DNA from: CAXMST01 sp035267205
GTDB lineage: Bacteria > Actinomycetota > Thermoleophilia > Solirubrobacterales > 70-9
Assembly (NCBI GenBank): GCA_035267205.1
Contig: DATFLZ010000062.1
Location: 1 to 9,407 of the forward strand
Length of the DNA stretch: 9,407 nucleotides
Direction: 5' to 3'
The position numbers and the translations under genes are program-made. Below the pieces are notes generated by a model, which saw nothing but the letters and a program-made list of their open reading frames with translations, was not told the DNA's origin and did no database searches. Within the stretch, counting starts at the first letter, position 1; every line of letters begins with the position of its first letter. Shown here piece by piece: positions 1-5,612 of this stretch.

Positions 1-989
1 AGGACCTCCCCGAGATCCAGACCTACGAGCGGATCCAACAGCAGTTCCCGGGCGACCAGATCCCGGCGACGGTCGCGGTCGAGGGCAGCGGCGCCGAGAC
101 CGCGGAGGTCGAGGCCGCCGTGCGCGAGCTGACCGCCGAGACCGGCGCGGGCAGGCTCTTCCCGGGTCCCGCCTCCGTCCAGTCCTCCCGCGACGGTCAA
201 GTGGTCAGGATCGATGTCCCGATCGCCGGCGACGGCACCGACGAGCGCAGCCGGCGCGCCGTAGCCGAGCTCCGGGAGACGATCATCCCGGCGACCGTCG
301 GCGCTGTGAGCGGCGCTGAGGCGAACGTCACCGGTCTCACGGCGGGCAACGTCGACTTCAATGACGGCATGGCCGGCCGGGTGCCGCTGGTCGTCGCCTT
401 CGTGCTCGCGATGGCGTTCGTCCTGTTGCTGGTCACGTTCCGCTCGATCGTGATCCCGATCAAGGCGATCGTGCTCAACCTCCTGTCGGTCGGCGCGGCC
501 TACGGCCTAGTCGTCTGGATCTTCCAGGAGGGACACCTCGAGAGCCTGCTCGGGTTCGAGTCGAGCGGCGCGGTCGCCTCGTGGCTGCCGATGTTCCTGT
601 TCGTGGTCCTGTTCGGACTCTCGATGGACTACCACGTGTTCATCCTGAGCAGGGTCCGCGAGGCCTGGGCGTCGGGCATGAGCACCGAGCGCGCTGTCGC
701 GAGCGCGATCAAGAGCACCGCCGGAGTCGTCAGCGCGGCGGCGCTGGTGATGGTCGCGGTGTTCTCGATCTTCGCCACGCTCTCGATGCTCGAGATGAAG
801 CAGTTCGGCGTCGGCCTCGGAGCCGCGATCCTGATCGACGCGACGATCGTCCGCGCGTTCCTCCTGCCGGCCTCGATGAAGCTGCTCGGCGATTGGAACT
901 GGTACCTGCCGAGCTGGCTCGAGTGGCTGCCGGAGCGGCGCGCCCCCGGCGAGCTGCCGCCCGACCCCGAGCTCGAGGCCACGGCGTAG
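1..989 (+). CDS. MMPL/RND-family membrane transporter, C-terminal part (5' end outside window)
   Basis: The frame is open from the first complete codon at position 3, with no stop before TAG at 987-989, so this is the last 328 residues of a longer gene. The first ~125 visible residues are a soluble loop. About five hydrophobic segments follow, at visible residues ~127-147, 151-173, 194-216, 241-261 and 269-291, matching the second membrane half of an MMPL transporter. The motif GLSMDYHVFILSRVREAW (visible residues ~205-221) is the family's conserved Asp-Tyr helix; in RND proteins this Asp relays protons. The ending WNWYLPSWLEWLP is typical of actinobacterial MMPL proteins. The family exports lipids, drugs or siderophores by proton motive force; the substrate cannot be told here. 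A GTG at 120 is internal, since similarity-bearing sequence precedes it. The MOSC gene follows within a few bases. Confidence 0.93.
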   Translation, partial: DLPEIQTYERIQQQFPGDQIPATVAVEGSGAETAEVEAAVRELTAETGAGRLFPGPASVQSSRDGQVVRIDVPIAGDGTDERSRRAVAELRETIIPATVGAVSGAEANVTGLTAGNVDFNDGMAGRVPLVVAFVLAMAFVLLLVTFRSIVIPIKAIVLNLLSVGAAYGLVVWIFQEGHLESLLGFESSGAVASWLPMFLFVVLFGLSMDYHVFILSRVREAWASGMSTERAVASAIKSTAGVVSAAALVMVAVFSIFATLSMLEMKQFGVGLGAAILIDATIVRAFLLPASMKLLGDWNWYLPSWLEWLPERRAPGELPPDPELEATA

Positions 990-992
990 CAT
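987..992 (+). promoter_or_regulatory. Candidate -10 element (TAGCAT) for the MOSC gene, overlapping the MMPL stop codon
   Basis: TAGCAT fits the TAnnnT pattern of a sigma-70-type -10 element, and its first three bases are the stop codon of the upstream transporter. It ends 5 bases before an in-frame GTG (998) and 8 before ATG (1001), the spacing expected when transcription starts at or next to the start codon. No -35-like hexamer is visible 16-18 bases upstream. A run of G at 994-998 lies too close to the start to be a normal ribosome binding site. Inference from motif and spacing only. Confidence 0.4.
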
Positions 993-1000
993 CGGGGGTG

Positions 1001-1651
1001 ATGGCGACATCCCCGCCGATCCCGCGCGTACTGAGCACCAACGTCGCCGAGATGCGGCTGATCGTGCTCGGGGGCCAGCCGACCAAGACCGGGATCTACA
1101 AGCACCCGGTCGAGGGCCCGCAGCTCGTCCACGATCACCAGTTGGGCGACGATCGCCAGGGCGACTACAGCGTCCACGGGGGCGAGCACAAGGCGGTCTA
1201 CGCCTACTCCCGGCAGGACTACGAGTGGTGGGAGTCCGAGCTCGGCCGGGAGCTCGAGCCCGGGACCTTCGGGGAGAACCTCACGGTCGTCGGCATCGAC
1301 GCGAGCGAGGCGCTGGTCGGAGAGCGCTGGCGGATCGGCACGACGCTGCTCGAGGTCTCCGAGCCCCGCGTCCCCTGCAGCAAGCTCGCCTACCGGATGG
1401 AGGACCCGAAGTTCGTCAAGCGCTTCGCCCGGGCGCTGCGGCCAGGCGCCTACCTGCGAATCATCGAGGAGGGCGAGCTCGAGACCGGCCAGGAGATCGA
1501 GGTCGTCGAGCGCCCCGGACACGACGTGAGCATGCGGATGATCTCCCGCGCCTTCTTCGGAGAGCGCGAGCTGATCGACCGGATCCTCACCGCGGAGCGG
1601 CTCTCAGGTCAGTGGCGCGCCGACCTCACTCGGCGTCGCGGCGGTTCTTGA
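1001..1651 (+). CDS. MOSC-domain protein, YiiM-like
   Basis: A 216-residue protein. MOSC domains occur in molybdenum-cofactor sulfurases and in stand-alone proteins such as YiiM, which detoxifies N-hydroxylated bases using the molybdenum cofactor. The N-terminal VLSTNVAEM (residues ~10-18) matches the usual MOSC opening. GIYKHPVEGP (31-40), VHGGEHKAVYAY (58-69), GTFGENLTV (88-96) and EPRVPCSKLA (121-130) follow in family order. Cys126 in the RVPCSK motif is the conserved cysteine proposed to bind the cofactor. The tail from ~residue 174 (HDVSMRMISRAFF...) resembles the three-helix domain of YiiM. ATG 1001 keeps the whole conserved N-terminus; GTG at 998 is one codon upstream and equally possible if the mRNA is leaderless. 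The 3' end overlaps a convergent small gene by 26 bases. The exact substrate is unknown. Confidence 0.88.
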   Translation: MATSPPIPRVLSTNVAEMRLIVLGGQPTKTGIYKHPVEGPQLVHDHQLGDDRQGDYSVHGGEHKAVYAYSRQDYEWWESELGRELEPGTFGENLTVVGIDASEALVGERWRIGTTLLEVSEPRVPCSKLAYRMEDPKFVKRFARALRPGAYLRIIEEGELETGQEIEVVERPGHDVSMRMISRAFFGERELIDRILTAERLSGQWRADLTRRRGGS

Positions 1652-1811
1652 TCGCGACCGCGACCAGGTAGAGTGCCAGCAGGACTCCGGCCTGGATTGC
1701 GAGCATGGCGCCGGGCCCGACGACGCCCGCCGCGAGCAGGCCGATCGGGCCGAGCAGGATCACCAGCCCGATCAGGGTCGCAAGGATGAGGGCGCGGGTG
1801 GTCTCGCTCAT
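1626..1811 (-). CDS. Small two-helix membrane protein, unknown function
   Basis: A 61-residue protein that I do not recognise. It has two hydrophobic segments, residues ~8-30 and ~34-54, separated by a short Gly/Pro turn. The basic tail KNRRDAE suggests that both ends face the cytoplasm. Its TGA lies within the 3' end of the convergent MOSC gene (26-base overlap). It starts 30 bases after the SnoaL-like gene on the same strand and may be its co-transcribed neighbour. No Shine-Dalgarno sequence precedes the ATG; a TAGTCT hexamer 8 bases upstream suggests leaderless initiation. The hydrophobic pattern and sensible topology favour a real gene over chance, but small size leaves doubt. Confidence 0.62.
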   Translation of the reverse strand: MSETTRALILATLIGLVILLGPIGLLAAGVVGPGAMLAIQAGVLLALYLVAVAIKNRRDAE

Positions 1812-1818
1812 GCGAGAC
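1801..1818 (-). repeat. Inverted repeat with start codon in the loop
   Basis: GTCTCG (1801-1806) and CGAGAC (1813-1818) are perfect 6-base complements around a 6-base loop. The loop contains the ATG (1809-1811, minus strand) of the 61-residue membrane protein. In an mRNA extending upstream, this would place the start codon in a hairpin loop. The CGAGAC unit is partly repeated just upstream (CGAGACGAGAC). It could influence translation or be coincidental in GC-rich DNA. Confidence 0.4.
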
Positions 1819-1819
1819 G

Positions 1820-1825
1820 AGACTA
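1820..1825 (-). promoter_or_regulatory. Candidate -10 element (TAGTCT) for the small membrane protein
   Basis: Read on the minus strand, TAGTCT fits TAnnnT and ends 8 bases before the ATG at 1811. This suits a leaderless or nearly leaderless transcript and would explain the missing ribosome binding site. No convincing -35 is visible. Motif-only evidence. Confidence 0.3.
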
Positions 1826-1841
1826 GCCGCGCGCCGTCGTT

Positions 1842-2273
1842 CTAGCCCTCGGAGGCCGGATCCGGGATCGCGCCGAGCTGCACCATCATCCCCATCTGGT
1901 CCATCACGCCCCAGTGCTCGGCGATCCGGCCGTCCTCGAGGCGGAACATGTCCATCACCTCTGAGCGAAAGCTCTTCCCACTGGCCGGAACGCCCATCCA
2001 CTCCCCCTCCTGGGTGCCGCTGAACGCCGCGTGGGCGACTACCCGGTCACCCTCGGCGACCATGCTGATCACATCGGCGCTGAGATCGGGGAAGGCCTCG
2101 CGGAACATTCCGAACATCGCCCGGATCCCCTCGCGACCCGCCGGCATCTCCGCCGGCATCTCCTCGTTCTCGACCACGCCCTCGACGACCACCTCGTCAA
2201 GAGCCGCATCGCTGCCCTGGCTGACGAACTCGTCGTACAGGCGCTGGACTACTTCCTTGTTCTGATCCGACAT
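1842..2273 (-). CDS. SnoaL-like (NTF2-fold) ester cyclase/polyketide-cyclase family protein
   Basis: A 143-residue protein with the layout of SnoaL-like proteins. It opens with a helix NKEVVQRLYDEFVSQGSDAALDEV, then has GREGIRAMFGMFREAFPDL (residues ~47-64), a strand pair with EGDRVVAHAAFSGTQEGEWMGVPASGK (74-100), and FRLEDGRIAEHWGVMDQMGMMVQLG (110-134). The GRIAEHWGVMD segment is the family's most recognisable stretch. These small alpha+beta barrels bind hydrophobic ligands; some close polyketide rings and many have no known substrate. A strong ribosome binding site (GAGGAGGAG) sits 8 bases before ATG 2273 and fixes the start. The gene begins 56 bases after the complete MMPL transporter on the same strand and may be co-expressed with it, which would suit handling of the exported compound. 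That link is inference. Confidence 0.85.
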   Translation of the reverse strand: MSDQNKEVVQRLYDEFVSQGSDAALDEVVVEGVVENEEMPAEMPAGREGIRAMFGMFREAFPDLSADVISMVAEGDRVVAHAAFSGTQEGEWMGVPASGKSFRSEVMDMFRLEDGRIAEHWGVMDQMGMMVQLGAIPDPASEG

Positions 2274-2281
2274 CTGCTCCG

Positions 2282-2290
2282 CTCCTCCTC
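2282..2290 (-). promoter_or_regulatory. Ribosome binding site of the SnoaL-like gene
   Basis: GAGGAGGAG on the minus strand is 8 bases upstream of ATG 2273. It is one of the strongest Shine-Dalgarno matches in the window and supports the chosen start. Confidence 0.7.
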
Positions 2291-2312
2291 GCCCCTCTGG
2301 ACTTGCGGGCCG

Positions 2313-2320
2313 AGCCTATA
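2313..2320 (-). promoter_or_regulatory. Possible -10 region (TATAGGCT) for the SnoaL-like gene
   Basis: TATAGGCT, read on the minus strand just after the MMPL stop codon, contains two overlapping -10-like hexamers (TATAGG, TAGGCT). Transcription from it would give a leader of about 30-35 bases containing the ribosome binding site. No good -35 is seen about 17 bases upstream, so read-through from the MMPL gene remains equally plausible. Confidence 0.25.
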
Positions 2321-2329
2321 CGGGCGCGC

Positions 2330-4498
2330 CTAGGTGCGCTCGGTGGCGCCGACCTCGGGCGCCTCCCGGTGCTGGCCCTTGGCGAGCCGCGAGGGCCACC
2401 AGATCCGGCTGCCGATGTCGAAGGTCAGCGCCGGGACCAGCACTGAGCGCACGACGAACGTGTCGAGCAGCACCCCGAAGGCAACCGTGAAGCCGAGCTG
2501 GGTGAGGAACACGAGCGGCAGCACGGCGAGCACGGAGAAGGTGCCCGCGAGCACGATCCCGGCCGAGGTGATCACCCCGCCGGTGACGGCGAGACCGCGC
2601 AGCATCCCCTCCCGGGTCCCGTGCGTGAGCGTCTCCTCGCGCACCCGGGCCATCAGGAAGATGTTGTAGTCGATCCCGAGCGCCACCAGGAACACGAACG
2701 CGAACAGCGGCAGGCCGGGATCGACGCCGGGGAACCCGAAGGCCACGTCCGAGACGACGATTCCGACGCCGAGCGCGGCGAAGAAGCTGACGACCACCGT
2801 GCCGATCAGCAGGAGCGGCGCCGCGAGCGCCCGCAGCAGCAGGATCAGGATCAGTGAGACGACGATCAGGACGAGCGGGACGATCAGCTTCAGGTCGCGC
2901 TCGGTGGCGACGCGGATGTCGCGCTCGGTGGCGGTCGCGCCGCCCACCAGCACCTCCTCGCCCCCCGCCTGCCGCGCCGTGTCCCGGATCTCCGGGATCA
3001 GGTCGAAGGACTCGGTCGAGTAGGCGTCGTCGACCAGCACCGCGTTGAGCAGCACTCCCTCAGGGCCGCTGATCGGCTCCCCGTCGGAGCCGACGGCCGG
3101 ATCAACCGACGCGACGCCGTCGATGTCGGCCACCGCGGACTGCACGGATTCCACCTGCTCCGGGTCGCTGACCACGATCTCGGTCGGAGCGTTGGCCCCG
3201 CCCGGGAACGACTTGGCGATCAGCTCCTGACCCTGGACGGCTTCGACATCGTCGCGGAAGCCGTTCGAGGAAGTCAGCCCGTCGTCGTAGGCGAGCGTGC
3301 CGGCGGCCATCACCAGCAGCACGAGGAAGGCCCCGACCCACACGCGCCGAGGACGAACGGCGATCCGGTCACCGAGCCGGCGCCACGGTCCGTGGGTGGC
3401 GTCGGTGCCCTCGTCGCCGACGTGCGGGACGCGCGGCCAGAAGACCCAGCGCGGCAGGATCACCAGCATTGCGGGCAGCAGGGTGAGCATCGAGAGCATC
3501 GCCGTGGCGATCCCGATCGCTCCGATCGGGCCGAGGCTGGCGGTCGAGTTGAGATCGGCGAGGCTCAGGCAGAGCAGCGCAGCGATCACCGTCCCACCAC
3601 TGGCGAGGATCGCCGGACCGGCGGTCCGGAGCGCTACGCGCATCGAGGCCTCTCGATTCTGCTGACGCCGCAGCTCCTCTCGATATCTCGAGATCAAGAG
3701 CAGGGCGTAGTCGGTTCCCGCGCCGAGCACGAGCACGGAAAGGATCGAGGACGACTGCCCGTTGACGGTCACGCCGGCCTCGGTCACGCCGAAGCCGATC
3801 GCCCGCGTGGCGACCTCGGCGAACACGACCGCGATCAGCGGGATCCACAGCAGGATCGGCGAGCGGTAGATCAGGATCAGCAGGACGATGACCAGGCCGA
3901 GAGCCGCGAACAGCAGCGTGCCGTTGATCGATTCGAAGACCTCGATCGCGTCGGCGCCGTAGCCTGCGCCACCGGTGACGGCGACCTGGAGCTCGCCGGA
4001 GGCCTCGTAGTTGTCGGTGCTGACCAGATCGCGGACATCGCTGACCGGGTCGATGATGTCCTCCGCCTCGCCGGTGGCGGTGATGCTGGAGAAGACCAGC
4101 ACGGCGGACGCGTCTTGCGGGATCTTCCCGTCGCGTCCGATCGGCCCGGTGTCGCTCGTGCCGGCGACGAAGGGCTCGGAGAAGCCCTCCACCTCCGGGC
4201 TGTTGAGCGTGGCGAGATCCTGGCCGAGCTGCTTGCGGTCGGCCGCGGTCAGCCCGCCGTCGCGGCTGTAGGCGATCACGAGGCCGGCCTGCTCGCCGTC
4301 GGTCAGCTTCTCGGTCTTCTCCAGGGCGAGCGTGGACTCAGCGTCGCCGGGCAGGTAGGAGGAGGACTCGTTGTTCTCGGCCTCGGTGAACTTGCCGGGG
4401 AGGTTGGCCGCGCCGATGCCGACGATCGCGATCAGCCAGATCGCGACGATCGCGAATCGAGCCTTGCGGCCGGCGGGGAAGGTGATGAAGCGCTTCAT
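2330..4498 (-). CDS. MMPL/RND-family exporter, complete, divergent from a MarR regulator
   Basis: A 722-residue protein with the twofold-repeated RND layout. A first helix (~10-33) precedes a soluble loop to ~190; a membrane block (~193-350) holds LGAGTDYALLLISRYREEL (Asp263-Tyr264). After a polar linker and a helix at ~385-404 comes a second loop to ~535, then a second block (~538-694) with VALGIDYNIFLMARVREE (Asp610-Tyr611). The two DY helices are the proton-relay signature. It should export a hydrophobic compound or lipid using proton motive force; the substrate is unknown. ATG 4498 gives the family's usual opening MKRFITFPAGRKARF. ATG 4516, six codons upstream, is less likely because it falls in the promoter region. 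The proposed operator at 4521-4549 implies control by the neighbouring MarR protein. The SnoaL-like gene follows 56 bases downstream. Confidence 0.94.
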   Translation of the reverse strand: MKRFITFPAGRKARFAIVAIWLIAIVGIGAANLPGKFTEAENNESSSYLPGDAESTLALEKTEKLTDGEQAGLVIAYSRDGGLTAADRKQLGQDLATLNSPEVEGFSEPFVAGTSDTGPIGRDGKIPQDASAVLVFSSITATGEAEDIIDPVSDVRDLVSTDNYEASGELQVAVTGGAGYGADAIEVFESINGTLLFAALGLVIVLLILIYRSPILLWIPLIAVVFAEVATRAIGFGVTEAGVTVNGQSSSILSVLVLGAGTDYALLLISRYREELRRQQNREASMRVALRTAGPAILASGGTVIAALLCLSLADLNSTASLGPIGAIGIATAMLSMLTLLPAMLVILPRWVFWPRVPHVGDEGTDATHGPWRRLGDRIAVRPRRVWVGAFLVLLVMAAGTLAYDDGLTSSNGFRDDVEAVQGQELIAKSFPGGANAPTEIVVSDPEQVESVQSAVADIDGVASVDPAVGSDGEPISGPEGVLLNAVLVDDAYSTESFDLIPEIRDTARQAGGEEVLVGGATATERDIRVATERDLKLIVPLVLIVVSLILILLLRALAAPLLLIGTVVVSFFAALGVGIVVSDVAFGFPGVDPGLPLFAFVFLVALGIDYNIFLMARVREETLTHGTREGMLRGLAVTGGVITSAGIVLAGTFSVLAVLPLVFLTQLGFTVAFGVLLDTFVVRSVLVPALTFDIGSRIWWPSRLAKGQHREAPEVGATERT

Positions 4499-4510
4499 GG
4501 CGGCGCAGAG

Positions 4511-4517
4511 TACCATA
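4511..4517. promoter_or_regulatory. Candidate shared bidirectional -10 element (TACCATA)
   Basis: TACCATA has the TAnnnTA symmetry. Read forward it gives TACCAT (4511-4516), and read on the minus strand TATGGT (4517-4512), both acceptable -10 hexamers. Predicted starts are near 4523 (+, toward MarR) and 4505 (-, toward MMPL), about 18 bases apart. An alternative minus-strand -10, TACTCT (4512-4507), lies 8 bases before the MMPL ATG. No clear -35 is seen for either direction. The position next to the operator supports a promoter; base-level detail is inference. Confidence 0.4.
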
Positions 4518-4520
4518 TGT

Positions 4521-4549
4521 CTCAGTAGGTGAGATACTCAGCAAATGAG
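4521..4549. promoter_or_regulatory. Probable MarR operator: two tandem inverted repeats CTCA-N5-TGAG
   Basis: CTCA-GTAGG-TGAG (4521-4533, extendable to a TCTCA/TGAGA pair at 4520-4534) is followed by CTCA-GCAAA-TGAG (4537-4549). Both have the same 4-base arms and 5-base spacer, with centres 16 bases apart. The middle part, TGAG-ATA-CTCA, is itself an inverted repeat. MarR dimers typically bind short imperfect palindromes between their own gene and a divergent target. Here the array touches the proposed starts for both genes, so bound protein could repress both. Operator identity is inferred from symmetry and context. Confidence 0.65.
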
Positions 4550-4553
4550 CTTT

Positions 4554-4569
4554 TGTGACGACCGTCACA
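4554..4569. promoter_or_regulatory. CRP/GlxR-type binding site (TGTGA-N6-TCACA)
   Basis: TGTGACG-AC-CGTCACA is a 16-base palindrome with perfect 7-base arms. It matches the TGTGA-N6-TCACA consensus of cAMP-receptor-type regulators (CRP in enterobacteria and mycobacteria, GlxR in corynebacteria). It lies 27 bases upstream of the MarR start codon and 5 bases from the MarR operator array. If MarR transcription begins near 4523 the site is downstream of the start and would act as a roadblock; if it begins later the site is in the promoter. The match is seen directly; occupancy is inference. Confidence 0.55.
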
Positions 4570-4582
4570 CGCCGACGCAGAC

Positions 4583-4589
4583 GAGAGGA
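4583..4589 (+). promoter_or_regulatory. Ribosome binding site of the MarR gene
   Basis: GAGAGGA lies 7 bases before ATG 4597 and selects this start over the in-frame GTG at 4555, which falls within the CRP-type palindrome and has no ribosome binding site. Confidence 0.65.
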
Positions 4590-4596
4590 TGACCCG

Positions 4597-5070
4597 ATGA
4601 GCGAGCAGCAGCCGAGCGCCGAGGAGGTCGTCTTCGCGCTGAGGACGTTCGAGCTCGAGCGCGACCGCTTCGACGACGCGGTCGCGCGTGGACAGGGCAT
4701 CAGCCGCACCGACCTGCAGGCCCTGGATCATCTCCACATCAACGACGGCCTCACCCCCGGGCAGCTTGCGGACCGCATGATGCTGACCTCGGGAGCGATC
4801 ACCGCGCTCGCCGACCGGCTCGAGGAGCTGGGCTGGCTGACGAGGGAGGCCCACCCGAGCGACCGCCGCTCGACGGTACTGAGGCTCACCGAGCGAGCGC
4901 ACGCGACCGCCGACCGGATCTTCGATCCATTCGCCGCCGAGATCACCGACGCTGCCGCCGGGCTGTCGCCCGCCGAGCGGGAGGCCTGCCGGCGATTCCT
5001 CGCACAGGCCGCCGCGCTCGCGGACCGCCACGCGGAGCGCATCGCCCAGCAGGCCTCGCTCGGCGGCTGA
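4597..5070 (+). CDS. MarR-family transcriptional regulator
   Basis: A 157-residue protein with the MarR winged-helix fold. Helix RTDLQALDHLH (37-47) is followed by the helix-turn-helix LTPGQLADRMMLTSGAITAL (52-71), then ADRLEELGWLTREAHPSDRRSTVLRLT (72-98). HPSDRRSTVLRLT is the wing, with the family's conserved Asp-Arg-Arg. The flanking helices (residues ~5-30 and 105-155) would form the dimer interface. MarR proteins are usually repressors released by small ligands. Divergence from an MMPL exporter, with an inverted-repeat array between them, suggests autorepression and control of export, probably with the exported compound or a relative as ligand (inference). A CRP-type site upstream suggests a second layer of control. 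ATG 4597 is chosen for its ribosome binding site; an upstream GTG would add 14 Arg-rich residues outside the family core. Confidence 0.9.
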   Translation: MSEQQPSAEEVVFALRTFELERDRFDDAVARGQGISRTDLQALDHLHINDGLTPGQLADRMMLTSGAITALADRLEELGWLTREAHPSDRRSTVLRLTERAHATADRIFDPFAAEITDAAAGLSPAEREACRRFLAQAAALADRHAERIAQQASLGG

Positions 5071-5102
5071 GTGAGACCCGGACTCCCCGTCGCCGACGCC
5101 AA

Positions 5103-5108
5103 TAGGAT
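5103..5108 (+). promoter_or_regulatory. Candidate -10 element (TAGGAT) for the HIT gene
   Basis: TAGGAT is a good -10 hexamer ending 9 bases before ATG 5118. The leader would be only 0-3 bases, and no Shine-Dalgarno sequence is present, so the transcript is probably leaderless. The identical hexamer precedes the lipid kinase gene at 8132. No -35 is evident about 17 bases upstream. Confidence 0.45.
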
Positions 5109-5117
5109 CCCCCGCAG

Positions 5118-5612
5118 ATGGCCAACCACAGGATCTGGGCGCCGTGGCGCCTTCGCTACGTGAAGCACGCCAAAGACCAAGACGAGTGCATTTTCTGCGC
5201 CAAGCCTGAGGCCGGCGACGATCGCGAGAACCTGATCGTCCACCGCGGGGAACACTGCTTCGTGATCCTCAACCTCTTCCCTTACACCAACGGGCACCTC
5301 ATGGTGGCCCCCTACGAGCACATCGGGGCCCTGCAGGAGATCGCCCCCGAAGTCACTGCGGAGATGATGGCGCTCGCTCAGCGGGCGATGAACGTCCTCG
5401 AGGGCGTCTACGAGCCGGAGGGCTTCAACGTCGGAATCAACCAGGGACGGGTCGCCGGCGCCGGAGTCGAGGGTCATATTCATCTTCACGTCGTGCCGCG
5501 GTGGGCGGGCGACAACAACTACATGCCGGTCGTGGCCGACACCCGGGTCATGCCGCAGTCCCTGCAAGAGAGCTACGACGCCTTAAGAGGAGGCTTTATC
5601 ACCGATGAGTGA
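5118..5612 (+). CDS. HIT-family protein, probable Ap4A phosphorylase/hydrolase type
   Basis: A 164-residue protein that starts with the IWAPWRLRYV motif (6-15), typical of the actinobacterial HIT subfamily that includes mycobacterial Rv2613c, reported as an Ap4A phosphorylase. Cys24-Ile-Phe-Cys27, perhaps with His68, forms the zinc-binding site seen in many HIT proteins. The histidine triad is GHIHLHVVPRW, with His120, His122 and His124; the middle one is the catalytic nucleophile that accepts the nucleotidyl group. The pocket strand LNLFPYTNGHLMVAP (51-65) is typical. It probably degrades dinucleoside polyphosphates in the cytoplasm; phosphorylase versus hydrolase cannot be decided here. Its last 8 bases overlap the start of the mutase gene and it carries that gene's ribosome binding site, so the two are likely co-translated. 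It begins 47 bases after the MarR gene. Confidence 0.93.
   Translation: MANHRIWAPWRLRYVKHAKDQDECIFCAKPEAGDDRENLIVHRGEHCFVILNLFPYTNGHLMVAPYEHIGALQEIAPEVTAEMMALAQRAMNVLEGVYEPEGFNVGINQGRVAGAGVEGHIHLHVVPRWAGDNNYMPVVADTRVMPQSLQESYDALRGGFITDE
5588..5593 (+). promoter_or_regulatory. Ribosome binding site of the mutase gene inside the HIT gene
   Basis: AGGAGG lies within the last codons of the HIT gene, 11 bases before ATG 5605. The spacing is slightly long, but with the 8-base overlap of stop and start it supports translational coupling. Confidence 0.6.

Noticed and set aside
581..1000. Upstream extension of the MOSC frame back to 581
   Set aside because: The extra ~140 residues are Arg/Ala-rich shadow sequence inside the MMPL gene. 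The conserved MOSC opening begins right after ATG 1001.
2323..2330. GGCGCGCC palindrome at the MMPL 3' end
   Set aside because: It is short and expected in such GC-rich DNA, and has no extended stem or T-tract to make it a terminator.
4499..4516. ATG 4516 as the start of the complete MMPL gene
   Set aside because: The codons before MKRF are not family-like and overlap the proposed -10 element.
3392..4528. A 378-codon plus-strand open frame opposite the complete MMPL gene
   Set aside because: It is antisense to a well-supported transporter, with a repetitive Asp/Arg/Gly/Gln composition typical of a shadow frame. It would also run through the MMPL promoter.
4555..4596. GTG 4555 as the MarR start
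   Set aside because: It would add an Arg-rich stretch, lies in the CRP-type palindrome and has no ribosome binding site. ATG 4597 has GAGAGGA at proper spacing.
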